A stretch of DNA of 33,069 bases from JBGTNQ01 sp038212375 (GCA_038212375.1 JBBQUO010000005.1:1-33069); one strand, 5' to 3'; numbered from the stretch's first letter, positions 1 to 7,813 are shown. Numbers and translations are program-made. The notes: generated from the letters alone by a model not told the origin.

Positions 1-219
1 GAAGATCAGCAATCTCTTGCGATTGGTCGCGGAGGACAAAATGTTCGCCTTGCTGCAAAACTCACTGGATGGAAAATTGATATTCGCTCTGTAGGAGGAG
101 AGCGTCTCGCAGGAGCTAGTGCAGAAGAAACCCCAGTAGAAGCGAAGACAGAAAGAAAGCAAGAAGAAACTGCAGAAATTTCTGAGTCTCTCCCTTCTTC
201 TGAAGAATCTTCAAGCTAA
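1..219 (+). CDS. nusA: Transcription factor NusA, C-terminal end (partial)
   Basis: The reading frame is open from the first base to a TAA at 217-219, so the 5' part lies outside the window. The first residues carry the conserved end of the second KH domain of NusA (IGRGGQNVRLAAKLTGW followed by KIDI), which binds nascent RNA. After it comes an acidic, Ser/Glu-rich tail of about 35 residues with no recognisable fold; such tails are common after the KH domains of NusA. NusA binds RNA polymerase and modulates pausing, termination and antitermination. About 24 codons of conserved sequence support the call; I infer the identity from the KH motif and its position at the C-terminus. Confidence 0.85.
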   Translation, partial: EDQQSLAIGRGGQNVRLAAKLTGWKIDIRSVGGERLAGASAEETPVEAKTERKQEETAEISESLPSSEESSS

Positions 220-229
220 CCATTGTTCT

Positions 230-238
230 TGGTATAAT
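230..238 (+). promoter_or_regulatory. Extended -10 promoter upstream of ppa
   Basis: TGGTATAAT is a perfect extended -10 element (TGn plus TATAAT), 10 bases after the nusA stop. The ppa ATG lies 37 bases beyond the hexamer, so a 5' leader of about 30 nt is expected. No convincing -35 box is visible, as expected for an extended -10 promoter. Confidence 0.55.
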
Positions 239-275
239 TCTATTCACTGACTACTAATAACTAATCACGAGTATT

Positions 276-800
276 ATGAATCTATGGCATGACATTGAGC
301 CGGGCACCACTGACGAAATCAATACGATTATTGAGATCAATAAGGGTTCAAAGAACAAATACGAAATCGACAAACAAACTGGCATTATTACGCTCGATCG
401 CGTGATGCATTCGGCACAAGATTATCCATTTGATTATGGATTCGTCCCACAAACTCTCTGGCATGATGGAGATGCGGTCGACGTAGTAGTGCTTTCTACC
501 TACCCATTTTTCCCAGGAGTTCTTGTGAAGGTTCGCCCTGTTGCAATCATGAATATGATTGATAGTGGCGAAGGTGATGACAAAATCATTGCAGTACCAG
601 TTGATGATCCTCGCTGGAATGATGTCGTAGACCTTGCCGATATCAACAAACACACACTCAAAGAAATGGAGCATTTCTTCACTACCTACAAAAATATTCA
701 AGGAAAGGTGATCGAAATCACTGGCTTCAAAGGAAAGAAAGAGGCTCAGGAAGCATTCACCACTGGATGCAAACTCTATTCAGATAAGTTTCCAAAGTAA
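276..800 (+). CDS. ppa: Inorganic pyrophosphatase (family I)
   Basis: The 174-residue protein matches the length of bacterial family I soluble pyrophosphatases, which hydrolyse pyrophosphate to two phosphates and so drive biosynthetic reactions in the cytoplasm. The signature is at residues 64-70 (DGDAVDV, with Ala where Pro is usual), giving the metal-binding aspartates. DSGEGDDK at 97-104 supplies further acidic ligands. The N-terminal region with KYEIDKQTG and the DYPFDYGFVPQT segment are also typical. The ATG at 276 has no Shine-Dalgarno sequence; its leader is A/T-rich with repeated CTAAT words. A perfect terminator hairpin follows the stop codon. Confidence 0.96.
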   Translation: MNLWHDIEPGTTDEINTIIEINKGSKNKYEIDKQTGIITLDRVMHSAQDYPFDYGFVPQTLWHDGDAVDVVVLSTYPFFPGVLVKVRPVAIMNMIDSGEGDDKIIAVPVDDPRWNDVVDLADINKHTLKEMEHFFTTYKNIQGKVIEITGFKGKKEAQEAFTTGCKLYSDKFPK

Positions 801-822
801 TTAATAAAAGTGGGTGCAGTAC

Positions 823-859
823 AAAATCCCCTCGACACATTCCGTGTCGAGGGGATTTT
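823..859. terminator. Intrinsic terminator after ppa (bidirectional shape)
   Basis: A perfect 16-bp stem, AAAATCCCCTCGACAC and its complement, surrounds a 5-nt loop (839-843) and ends in TTTT. The A/T ends on both arms would allow function in both directions. The extended -10 of the next gene begins at its last T residues. Confidence 0.85.
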
Positions 860-867
860 GCTATACT
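859..867 (+). promoter_or_regulatory. Extended -10 promoter (TGCTATACT)
   Basis: TGCTATACT lies immediately at the end of the ppa terminator and 28 bases before the ATG at 896. The context suggests a separate transcription unit for the small membrane protein. Confidence 0.45.
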
Positions 868-895
868 TAGACCAATTAGTATTTCATCCAACATC

Positions 896-1111
896 ATGGA
901 ACCAACACAAGTATCAAATTCAGAAAATAAGTCTATTGGACCTGCACTCGGGATCATAATTATTGTTCTTTCACTCGTTATCGGAAGTCTGTATGTATGG
1001 ACTCAAAAACTAAAGCAGTACCGCATACCTGCCCAGCCAATCTCAACAACTACCTACACAGTAGCCCCTCCAATCACTGTTACCGCAACAACTTCAGCGT
1101 CGGCACATTAA
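896..1111 (+). CDS. Small single-pass membrane protein, function unknown
   Basis: The 71-residue protein has a short polar N-terminus, one strong hydrophobic helix at about residues 15-36 (GPALGIIIIVLSLVIGSLYVW), a basic stop (QKLKQYR) and a Pro/Thr/Ala-rich tail that probably lies outside the membrane. I do not recognise a family. The ORF is preceded by an extended -10 promoter and closed by TAA. The hydrophobic segment plus low-complexity Thr/Ala tail is typical of small CPR membrane proteins. It may instead be over-called because it is short, but the clear helix, own promoter and consistent composition favour a real gene. Confidence 0.6.
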   Translation: MEPTQVSNSENKSIGPALGIIIIVLSLVIGSLYVWTQKLKQYRIPAQPISTTTYTVAPPITVTATTSASAH

Positions 1112-1267
1112 CTAGAAATTTATAAGTTTTCAGACAATTCCTCAGAATCTGAACCCCGAGGTTCCACTTCGACTACCGTATACTACATTGAAAGTTTTCA
1201 GAGTGGACAGTAAGGCAAAAAACTGTAGTATATCGGGACATTTATTTATTCGTTTTTCCAAAGCTCA

Positions 1268-2335
1268 ATGTCTACACAAAAACATTTCACCCTATCGAAA
1301 GTTGAGAAGCTCGCAGATTCAAGAGTACTTATTGAAGGCGAGGTAGCAGAAGAACTCGTGGTCAAGCACCGCGCAGCAGCACTGAAAACAATACAAAAAA
1401 ATGCTGAAGTTGATGGCTTCCGAAAAGGTCATGTGCCAGAGAGTATCATCATCGAACGATTCGGTGAGATGAGTATATTAAATGAAGCTGCTGAAGAAAC
1501 ACTAAATGAAGTGTACCCAAGCATTATCGAAAGTGAAAAGCTATACGTCCTAGGTGCTCCTGAAGTTGCCATCACCAAACTTGCAAAAGGCAATCCACTT
1601 GGCTTTCGAATTACCGTTGCGATACTTCCTGAATTTACACTTCCTGCTGTAAAGAAAATTGCAAAAGAAGAAATGAGTAAAGAAGACAACATTGAAGTCA
1701 CGGAAAAAGATATCGATGATGTCTCTACTGAAATTCGTAAGAACTTTGCTCACCGCAAACTTCATGAACATGGGAGTGATTACAATCACGACCACCCAGA
1801 AATCGCAGACGAAGATCTTCCAACCCTTGATGATGAATTCGTAAAAAAGATTGGTGACTTTACAGACGTCGCTGACTTCCGCACAAAAGCAAAAGAAAAT
1901 CTTGCGAAAGAAAAAATATTTCGAAGTCGCGAGAAAAAGCGTATGGCAACCCTTGAAGCGATTCTTGAAAAAACAGAAGTAGTGGTACCAGAAGTCCTCA
2001 TCGAAAGTGAACTCGCAAAAATGCTTGGCCAGTTTCAAGACGATATAGCGCGTGCTGGTGCAAATTACACTGAGTATCTCAAGCATGCAAACAAAACTGA
2101 AGATGACATCAAAAAGGAGTGGCGTGAGCCCGCAGAAAAAAAAGCAAAGGTTCAACTCATTATCAACAAAATTTCTGATGATGAGAATATTGCACCTGAC
2201 GCAGAAAAGATTCGTGCAGAAACTGAAAAGTTGTTGCTCGCATATCAAGATGTCGACCCAGTGCGTGCACGGAGCTATGTTGCCCAAATGATGCTCAACG
2301 AAAAAGTCATGGAGTTTCTAGAGGAACAAAAGTAG
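1268..2335 (+). CDS. tig: Trigger factor, PPIase domain absent
   Basis: The protein has the trigger factor N-terminal ribosome-binding domain, with the signature GFRKGHVP at residues 50-57 that docks at ribosomal protein L23 by the exit tunnel. It also has the helical C-terminal chaperone domain, from about LDDEFVKKIG (187-196) to the end. Family members are usually near 430 residues; this one has 355. The difference lies between the two domains, where the FKBP-type peptidyl-prolyl isomerase domain should be and only about 60 residues are present. That linker includes a His-rich stretch (about 162-176). The protein should therefore act as a ribosome-associated holdase without isomerase activity. 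A terminator follows directly. The nearest -10-like sequence is TATACT at 1179-1184. Confidence 0.93.
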   Translation: MSTQKHFTLSKVEKLADSRVLIEGEVAEELVVKHRAAALKTIQKNAEVDGFRKGHVPESIIIERFGEMSILNEAAEETLNEVYPSIIESEKLYVLGAPEVAITKLAKGNPLGFRITVAILPEFTLPAVKKIAKEEMSKEDNIEVTEKDIDDVSTEIRKNFAHRKLHEHGSDYNHDHPEIADEDLPTLDDEFVKKIGDFTDVADFRTKAKENLAKEKIFRSREKKRMATLEAILEKTEVVVPEVLIESELAKMLGQFQDDIARAGANYTEYLKHANKTEDDIKKEWREPAEKKAKVQLIINKISDDENIAPDAEKIRAETEKLLLAYQDVDPVRARSYVAQMMLNEKVMEFLEEQK

Positions 2336-2342
2336 TACCAAA

Positions 2343-2367
2343 AAACACCGCAGAGGCGGTGTTTTTT
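2343..2367 (+). terminator. Intrinsic terminator after tig
   Basis: The stem AAACACCGC / GCGGTGTTT with the loop AGAG is followed by a T tract. It separates tig from the convergent gene on the minus strand, whose stop codon lies at its edge. Confidence 0.85.
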
Positions 2368-2906
2368 TATGGAGAAAGACTAAACGTTTCGATAAGTCGC
2401 CAATCATTTACCTCACCTTCTGTACGATATAGAAACAATCTATCTACCATAAACTCTATTGGAGTAGAAAGTTGTAGAGACTGCATCATTTGAGTTTTTT
2501 TCTCACCACTAATATTTCCATATGCGAGACTAAGATGCGGAACATATTCGTCATGTTCTTTCATTTCAAATAGCTTACAAGCTTGATAGTGAGCTGACAT
2601 CAATTCGTTTGAAACTTTTGCTTTTAGATAGAGTGCTTTAAAATACTTGGGCTCTCCATTCAGATCAGAAAGCATAATCGGAAATGCACACATACGGTGA
2701 GCGAGTTGCTGTGTAGTAACAATCACTTCTTGTTCAGACTCTACCATGATGCGCGCGAGTAGTGTGACGTGAGGAGGAAAACTGATCCCCCCACTTATTT
2801 CTGCTAATGTATCAATATGAGCTTTGAGTGTTGCGCGCAGTTCTCCGGAAGGTTCACAAAATAAATGGTATCCGGTTGTTTTGCTATCACGTGGATCTAT
2901 CAACAT
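2367..2906 (-). CDS. 2H phosphoesterase, cyclic phosphodiesterase-like
   Basis: The 179-residue protein shows the two H-x-(S/T)-x motifs that define the 2H phosphoesterase superfamily: HVTL at 46-49 and HLSL at 124-127. They are spaced as in cyclic phosphodiesterase-like members, with the FPPHVTLL and VPHLSLAYGN contexts typical of that branch. Relatives hydrolyse 2',3'-cyclic or 1'',2''-cyclic phosphates made during RNA processing or tRNA splicing; the substrate here cannot be read from the sequence. No signal peptide is visible, so it is probably cytoplasmic. It stands alone, convergent with tig. A LigT-like RNA 2',3'-cyclic phosphodiesterase is the alternative within the same superfamily. 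Confidence 0.8.
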   Translation of the reverse strand: MLIDPRDSKTTGYHLFCEPSGELRATLKAHIDTLAEISGGISFPPHVTLLARIMVESEQEVIVTTQQLAHRMCAFPIMLSDLNGEPKYFKALYLKAKVSNELMSAHYQACKLFEMKEHDEYVPHLSLAYGNISGEKKTQMMQSLQLSTPIEFMVDRLFLYRTEGEVNDWRLIETFSLSP

Positions 2907-3147
2907 ACCGTTAGATTACCATGTGCTCACACGTCATGCGAAACGTTACATTGATTGCTATTGCTCTCTGAGTAACGGTACACTCAGCAGATACCCTACG
3001 TCATCACGTTCACTCTCTGTGAAACCATCGTGCCCACACTTCAAATTGAGTTGGGAGAGGTGAAGTCCCAAGTAAGACCTGAGACCATCTAGTGTATGTG
3101 AAAAACAATATTCTGTTACACGTCTCGAGGTGAGAGCTGCACAAACC

Positions 3148-3597
3148 TTATATATCTAATTTCATTTTATTCATAAATGTTTCAAACCCAAAACCTTCCC
3201 ACGATTTTACTCCAGACTTATTTCTTGTATCAACATACTAAGTAATCGTTTTCACATCGTGCACTTGGAACCAATGTTTTGCATGTTCAAAAAGTTTTCT
3301 TCCAATGCCATTATTTCTTAGAGTTGGCTGTACAAATATTTCATCAATATGACCTTCAATATCTTGTCTAAGATGCGCAACCATAAAACCGACAACGACA
3401 CATGTATGCTCAGCTACTATTACAGAGCAATCGTCATTGATTAACTTTGAGAGGATATCATTTTTATAATCTTCAGCATCGAATGCACAAACAGAGTGAA
3501 AAGAGTCTATGTCTTCATGCTGCACTGAAAGTGCTTCATGAAGTTTCACAATTGCATCAATATCGAGATTCGTTGCAGTTCAAATAATTGTTTCCAT
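3148..3597 (-). pseudogene. GNAT-family N-acetyltransferase with two in-frame stop codons
   Basis: The frame from ATG (3597-3595) to TAA (3150-3148) has 149 sense or stop codons, the normal length of a single-domain GNAT. It contains TGA at codon 6 (3582-3580) and TAG at codon 120 (3240-3238). The central part has the acetyl-CoA pyrophosphate loop RNNGIGR after the strand HIDEIFVQPT. Translation past the TAG gives YVDTRNKSGVKSWEGFGFET, exactly the beta6-beta7 ending expected for the fold, so the reading frame was once continuous. Both stops can arise by single C-to-T changes. A GTG at 3549 could restart translation, but the product would still lack the end. The gene begins 5 bases after rsmE and probably shared its transcript. 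Readthrough or a sequence error is possible but less likely for two sites. Confidence 0.8.
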
Positions 3598-3602
3598 AGA
3601 AT

Positions 3603-4298
3603 TTATTGCAAAAGAATGAGTGACGCTACCGCGATCGCTGCGGTTTCTGCACGCAAGATTTGAGACCCGAGAGAATGGATCGAAACATTCTGTTTCTTAA
3701 ACAAAAATATTTCTCGGTCAGTCCAACCGCCTTCAGGTCCGATGAAGATTCCGATTGGTGAATAATTCTGTGTGTGATTGATTGTGAAGACGTCGCCATC
3801 AGGATGAAACGCAAAACATGGCATTTCTGTTTTGAGTGCATCATCGAACTCGGTTATTTCACCCAAGGTCGGTAGTATCACTCTTCCCGACTGTTCTGAC
3901 GCTTCGATCAGGATTCTCTGAGCACGTTCCATGTTGAGGTTTTTCTTTTCACTTCGATCTGAAACAAGTGGCACAAAATGGGTAACTCCAAGTTCAGTCC
4001 CTTTTTCGAGTATCCATTCAAAAAGATCTTTTTTAATAATTGAACAAAACAAGTGGAGTTCTCTCTCGGCATTATTTTTTCCTTTTGTGCGTGATACCAC
4101 AGTACATGCAATTTCGCCACGATCGAAAGAAGAAATAATAACGTGATATTCGTACCCGCTCCCATCAAAGAAAATTGCTTGCCCGCCGATCGTCATCCGA
4201 AAAACATTTCGAAGTTGATGAATCGTATCTTTGTCACGAATAACAAAAGTATCCGTGTCTGCTATTTCTTGTGGGATATAAAAACGATGAAGTCGCAT
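3603..4298 (-). CDS. rsmE: 16S rRNA (uracil-1498-N3)-methyltransferase
   Basis: The 231-residue protein is a SPOUT-class methyltransferase with all the RsmE landmarks: a PUA-like N-terminal barrel (MRLHRFYIPQ), EKGTELGV at 98-105, EASEQSGR at 132-139, the knot motif IGPEGGWTDRE at 186-196 and LGSQILRAETA at 210-220. The last two form the SAM-binding trefoil knot. RsmE methylates U1498 of 16S rRNA in the assembled small subunit. The length is normal, a little short of the E. coli protein. It is divergent from clpP across a 158-base intergenic region and leads a two-gene unit with the broken acetyltransferase. Confidence 0.95.
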   Translation of the reverse strand: MRLHRFYIPQEIADTDTFVIRDKDTIHQLRNVFRMTIGGQAIFFDGSGYEYHVIISSFDRGEIACTVVSRTKGKNNAERELHLFCSIIKKDLFEWILEKGTELGVTHFVPLVSDRSEKKNLNMERAQRILIEASEQSGRVILPTLGEITEFDDALKTEMPCFAFHPDGDVFTINHTQNYSPIGIFIGPEGGWTDREIFLFKKQNVSIHSLGSQILRAETAAIAVASLILLQ

Positions 4299-4456
4299 GG
4301 GTAAGGGATTAGGAACGGAGCTAATAGCTTTTAGCTTACACTAAACGTTCAAAGAATGGGAATTTTACAATTATTTTGCTTTCAGTTAGTATTCCACTGT
4401 TCTGTGTTGCGCATTGTATTCACTAACACCTATCAGCTAATACCTACAAGCTATTT

Positions 4457-5038
4457 ATGTTAATTCCAACCGTTATAGAAAAATCTCAATTTGGTGAGCG
4501 AGCATACGACATCTACTCTCGTCTTCTCCGCGAACGCATCGTCTTTCTTGCAGGTGCGATAGACGACAATGTTGCGAGCATCATCATTGCTCAGCTCCTC
4601 TTCCTTGAAGCTGAAGATTCAAAGAAAGATATTTATTTGTATGTAAACTCACCGGGCGGATCAGTCACTGCAGGACTTGCGATCATCGATACGATGAATC
4701 ACATCAAGCCAGAAGTTTCTACCATTTGTGTCGGCATGGCAGCATCGATGGGTGCGATTATTCTTTCAGCAGGAAAGAAGGGTAAACGATTTGCACTTCC
4801 TAATTCTGAAATCATGATTCATCAGCCACTCGGCGGTGCAGAAGGTCAGGCGATAGACATCGAGATCAGCGCTCGTCGCATCATGAAAAATCGTGAGAAC
4901 CTCAGCAAGATTCTTGCGAAGAATACGAGCCAACCTCTCGCGAAGATCGAAAAGGATGTCGATCGTGACTTCTTCATGGACGCAGAAGAAGGAGTGAAGT
5001 ATGGAATCGTCGACAAGGTAATGAAATCGAAAAACTAA
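4457..5038 (+). CDS. clpP: ATP-dependent Clp protease proteolytic subunit
   Basis: The 193-residue protein is a standard ClpP. The catalytic triad is visible at the E. coli positions: Ser97 in GMAASMGA, His122 in IHQPLGG and Asp171 in DVDRDFF. The oxyanion and substrate-groove motif SPGGSVTAGLAI lies at 65-76. ClpP forms a double-heptamer barrel that degrades proteins delivered by a Clp ATPase; none is encoded in this window. There is essentially no propeptide, since the mature-like segment begins within a few residues of the start. The leader lacks a Shine-Dalgarno sequence and contains CTAAT-like words as upstream of ppa. Two hairpins follow the gene. Confidence 0.97.
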   Translation: MLIPTVIEKSQFGERAYDIYSRLLRERIVFLAGAIDDNVASIIIAQLLFLEAEDSKKDIYLYVNSPGGSVTAGLAIIDTMNHIKPEVSTICVGMAASMGAIILSAGKKGKRFALPNSEIMIHQPLGGAEGQAIDIEISARRIMKNRENLSKILAKNTSQPLAKIEKDVDRDFFMDAEEGVKYGIVDKVMKSKN

Positions 5039-5041
5039 CTA

Positions 5042-5066
5042 TTTGCAGACGCCGAGCGTCTGCAAA
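5042..5066 (+). repeat. Perfect hairpin directly after clpP
   Basis: TTTGCAGACGC, the loop CGA, and GCGTCTGCAAA form an 11-bp perfect stem starting 4 bases after the clpP stop. No T tract follows, so it may stabilise the 3' end or assist the stronger terminator that follows. Confidence 0.6.
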
Positions 5067-5080
5067 GAAAAGAAGGAAAA

Positions 5081-5109
5081 AGCGCCCCGCCAAAGCGGGG
5101 CGCTTTTTT
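5081..5109 (+). terminator. Strong GC-rich intrinsic terminator of clpP
   Basis: AGCGCCCCGC, the loop CAAA, and GCGGGGCGCT form a 10-bp perfect stem followed by TTTTT. It is the strongest terminator in the window and ends the clpP unit. Confidence 0.92.
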
Positions 5110-5127
5110 GTCCAAAAAACCTAACTT

Positions 5128-5154
5128 TTGACAAAGTCTCAGATTTTATATAAA
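5128..5154 (+). promoter_or_regulatory. Candidate sigma-70 promoter upstream of rny
   Basis: A perfect TTGACA (5128-5133) is followed by TATAAA (5149-5154) with a short 15-base spacer. It sits between the clpP terminator and the RNase Y gene, which would have a leader of about 170-180 nt. The spacer is suboptimal, so the call is tentative. Confidence 0.35.
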
Positions 5155-5334
5155 GTTTGGAGGTTATTCTTTTAATTTTTGATAACTTCACCTTTCTGAC
5201 TTTCAGGGGCTTTCCTTCATTTTCTGCCCGCCCTCACCTCTTGCTTTCATTATTTCGAAAGAGAGAACTTCTTTCACAGTCTATATCCTGATACGTAAGC
5301 TTCTGGTAAATCCCCTTGTGAGTGGAAGGCGAAG

Positions 5335-6879
5335 TTGTTTCGCACACATATGTCATTAAAAATCGTTTTACTCCTTTTGGCGCTCTCGGCGTCAGCAGGA
5401 ATTGCAGTGGGCTACTTCCTTCGGTGGCTCATTTCTCGTGGACAAAGAGGCTCTATCGAACTTGATATCAAGCAGATGATGCTTGAAGCAAAAGAAGAAG
5501 CAACCCAAATTACCACCGAAGCAGAGCAAAAAGCAGAGGAAGCTCTCAAAGAAGCACGAGCAGAGGGCAAAGAACGTGATGAAAAACTTCAAAAGACCGA
5601 GGAGCGCCTTATCAAGAAAGAAGAATTCCTCGACAAACGTCAGGTAGATATTGATAAAGAGGTAGAGCAGCTAAAGGAAAAGGTAGTCGAAATCAAGAGT
5701 CTGAAGGACAGAGCAGACAATCTTGTGGTAGAACGCGAAGCTACACTCCAAAAAGTTGCACAGATGACCAAAGAGGAAGCAAGACAAGAGATCACCCGCA
5801 TGATCGAGAAGCAATATGAAGAAGATCTTGTGGTACGCATGCAAAAGCTCGAGATGAGTGCGACCGAAAAGCTTGAGGAACGTGCGCGAGAAATCCTCAC
5901 GAGTACCATCCAGCGCCTTGCGACTGCAGTACCTTCTGAGGTAATGACAACAAGCGTTGCACTCCCCTCTGATGAAGTGAAGGGTAAGATTATCGGAAAA
6001 GAAGGACGAAACATTAAGGCATTTGAGCGCGCTACTGGAGTAGAAGTCATTGTCGACGACACTCCAGGCTCTATTACTCTTTCATCATTTGATCCAGTCC
6101 GCAGACAAGTCGCACGAGTCGCGCTCGAAAGTCTCATTTTGGACGGCAGAATCCAGCCAGCAAAGATTGAAGAGTCCGTAGAAAAAGCAAAACAAGAAAT
6201 CGCAAAGATAATAAAAGAGAAGGGTGAGCAGGCTGCATACGAATGCGGAGTTTACAACCTTGATCCTCGTGTTGTTGCTATTCTCGGTCGTCTTCACTTT
6301 AGAACAAGTTATGGTCAAAATGTTCTTCAGCACTCAATCGAAATGACACACATTGCTCGCATGCTGGCAGAGGAGCTCGGCGCAAATGTCACTGTTGCAA
6401 AAGCGGGAGCACTTCTTCATGACATCGGAAAGGCAATGGATCACGAAGTGGTGGGTACCCATGTAGAAATCGGACGCAGAATCCTCCAAAAATTCGGAGT
6501 AAGCGAAGAAATTGTCAAAGCAATGCAGGCTCATCATGGAGAGTATCCGTACGAAACTCTCGAGTCTATTATTGTACAAACTGCTGACTCTATTTCTGGA
6601 GGACGACCTGGAGCAAGACGTGATAGTGTAGAAAATTATCTGAAGCGACTCAAGGAGCTCGAGGCAATTGCACAAACGTTCAAAGGTGTCGACAAATCAT
6701 TTGCTCTCCAAGCAGGAAGAGAGATCAGAATCTTTGTAACTCCAGAGGAAGTGACCGACATCGAAGCAAAACAGCTCGCTCGCGATATCGCAGGTCGTAT
6801 TGAACAAGAACTCAAATACCCAGGAGAGATCAAGGTAACTGTCATTCGCGAATCTAGAACAATAGAGTTTGCGCGATAA
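5335..6879 (+). CDS. rny: Ribonuclease Y
   Basis: The 514-residue protein has the full RNase Y layout. An N-terminal membrane helix spans about 8-30. A long charged coiled coil follows (about 45-195), then a KH domain with GKIIGKEGRNI at 217-227, and an HD domain with His362-Asp363 in ALLHDIGKA. The enzyme makes endonucleolytic cuts that start mRNA decay at the inner membrane. The longest frame starts with TTG at 5335, which has GGAAGG five bases upstream. An in-frame ATG at 5350 removes only five residues and keeps the membrane anchor; either start is possible. The gene is monocistronic, with about 180 bases before the HU gene. Confidence 0.96.
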   Translation: MFRTHMSLKIVLLLLALSASAGIAVGYFLRWLISRGQRGSIELDIKQMMLEAKEEATQITTEAEQKAEEALKEARAEGKERDEKLQKTEERLIKKEEFLDKRQVDIDKEVEQLKEKVVEIKSLKDRADNLVVEREATLQKVAQMTKEEARQEITRMIEKQYEEDLVVRMQKLEMSATEKLEERAREILTSTIQRLATAVPSEVMTTSVALPSDEVKGKIIGKEGRNIKAFERATGVEVIVDDTPGSITLSSFDPVRRQVARVALESLILDGRIQPAKIEESVEKAKQEIAKIIKEKGEQAAYECGVYNLDPRVVAILGRLHFRTSYGQNVLQHSIEMTHIARMLAEELGANVTVAKAGALLHDIGKAMDHEVVGTHVEIGRRILQKFGVSEEIVKAMQAHHGEYPYETLESIIVQTADSISGGRPGARRDSVENYLKRLKELEAIAQTFKGVDKSFALQAGREIRIFVTPEEVTDIEAKQLARDIAGRIEQELKYPGEIKVTVIRESRTIEFAR

Positions 6880-6942
6880 TTCAAAATACAAAGATTAGTA
6901 GCATCTCAATAAGACCACAATAATACTGAATTGTAAGGTGGG

Positions 6943-6970
6943 TTGCAGTAACTATGGCCTATTATATAAT
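6943..6970 (+). promoter_or_regulatory. Sigma-70-type promoter of the HU gene
   Basis: TTGCAG (6943-6948), a 16-base spacer and a perfect TATAAT (6965-6970) stand 90 bases upstream of the HU ATG. This predicts a leader of roughly 80 nt. Confidence 0.55.
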
Positions 6971-7059
6971 GCGTATACATCTTACAAGTGACTGGGCCTC
7001 GGTTCAGCTCGATGAGGATACGAAACCAAAGTTTCTCTTTACTAATTATTTTTTTGATT

Positions 7060-7332
7060 ATGAATAAAGTAGCAATTGTAGAAGCAGTTCATGCAAAAAT
7101 CGGTGGAACCAAGGTTTCAGCTGAGCAGGCAGTAGAAACAATGATTGATACCATTGTAACTACCCTCAAAAAGGGAGGGGAAGTTTCGATCGCAGGCCTC
7201 GGTATCTTCTCTACGAAGCTCCGTGCTGCTCGTCCTGCTCGAAACCCACGTACTGGTGAAACCATTCAGGTTGCATCAATGCGTGTGCCAAAGTTCCGTG
7301 CGGCGAAGGGGCTCAGAGACGCAGTAAAGTAA
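7060..7332 (+). CDS. HU-family DNA-binding protein
   Basis: From the ATG at 7060 the product is 90 residues, the normal size for HU/IHF proteins. It shows the family pattern: an N-terminal helix pair (MNKVAIVEAVHAKIGG), the beta-saddle start (GEVSIAGLGIFSTKLRAARPA), the DNA-contacting arm RNPRTGETIQV and the ending KFRAAKGLRDAVK. HU dimers bend and compact DNA. The frame is open 24 codons further upstream, but that extension lies between the promoter and the ATG and is not conserved in type, so I chose the ATG. HU rather than IHF is likely for a single-copy gene, though the sequence alone does not separate them. A terminator follows. Confidence 0.95.
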   Translation: MNKVAIVEAVHAKIGGTKVSAEQAVETMIDTIVTTLKKGGEVSIAGLGIFSTKLRAARPARNPRTGETIQVASMRVPKFRAAKGLRDAVK

Positions 7333-7354
7333 CTCTTTTACTGTATAACAAAGA

Positions 7355-7384
7355 AAAACAGGCTCGTGTTGAGCCTGTTTTTTG
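7355..7384 (+). terminator. Intrinsic terminator after the HU gene
   Basis: AAAACAGGCTC, the loop GTGTT, and GAGCCTGTTTT form an 11-bp stem ending in a run of six T. It lies between two convergent genes. Confidence 0.85.
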
Positions 7385-7813
7385 CTACAAATTGGACAGT
7401 TTAAGAGTATAGCCTTCGAGAGAATCTTTTGAAAACATCCCAATACCCTCAAGTTCAACGTGCCCGACTCTACTCCCATGAGCTTCGAGAAGCTCGTCGA
7501 GTTTTCCAAGCATTCGCTCACACACAGGATCTGTCAGACCACAATACAAGTGGACTTGTTTTGCAAATGATTCTCGATCATATTCGAAAAAGTTGAAACC
7601 GAAGCCAAAAGCTTTAAATGCGGTGAAGCTTTGATTATCCTTCAAGAGCTTTGCCGCAGTCGATCTAAGGATCGACTCTATACCATTAAAGAAACTCTTG
7701 ATTTCCCATTCTTCGACATCAATAACCTCCTCTTTGTACTGAGCTGCAAATTCTTCGAGTGCGATCCTCGCTTCAGCGGTAACTACCTGTCGAGCTTCTT
7801 CTCTTGTGACCAT
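7385..7813 (-). CDS. Conserved-looking soluble protein, function unknown
   Basis: The 142-residue protein has no motif I recognise. It begins with a charged helical stretch (REEARQVVTAEARIALEEFAAQYKEE is the type of segment) and has a central Phe/Gly-rich patch (FKAFGFGFNFFEYDRES). The rest is mixed helix and strand, with two cysteines and no membrane segment or signal. Start choice is well supported: the ATG has AGGAGG five bases upstream (complement of 7819-7824), one of the few clear Shine-Dalgarno sequences here. It ends with TAG beside the HU terminator. The good ribosome binding site and balanced composition make it a real gene of unknown role. Confidence 0.7.
   Translation of the reverse strand: MVTREEARQVVTAEARIALEEFAAQYKEEVIDVEEWEIKSFFNGIESILRSTAAKLLKDNQSFTAFKAFGFGFNFFEYDRESFAKQVHLYCGLTDPVCERMLGKLDELLEAHGSRVGHVELEGIGMFSKDSLEGYTLKLSNL

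Noticed and set aside
1177..1235. Inverted repeat (CGTATACTACA with TGTAGTATATCG) upstream of trigger factor as an operator or riboswitch
   Set aside because: The arms are imperfect and one includes the -10-like sequence; without comparative data it may be chance.
2958..3155. 65-codon open minus-strand frame downstream of the acetyltransferase with protein-like composition
   Set aside because: It has no ATG or GTG start, no recognisable motif and no ribosome binding site; it could be a remnant but cannot be supported.
3148..3597. Reassignment of TGA or TAG as sense codons, suggested by the interrupted acetyltransferase
   Set aside because: TGA ends mutY and the acyltransferase, TAG ends tig and others, and no recognised housekeeping gene contains either in frame.
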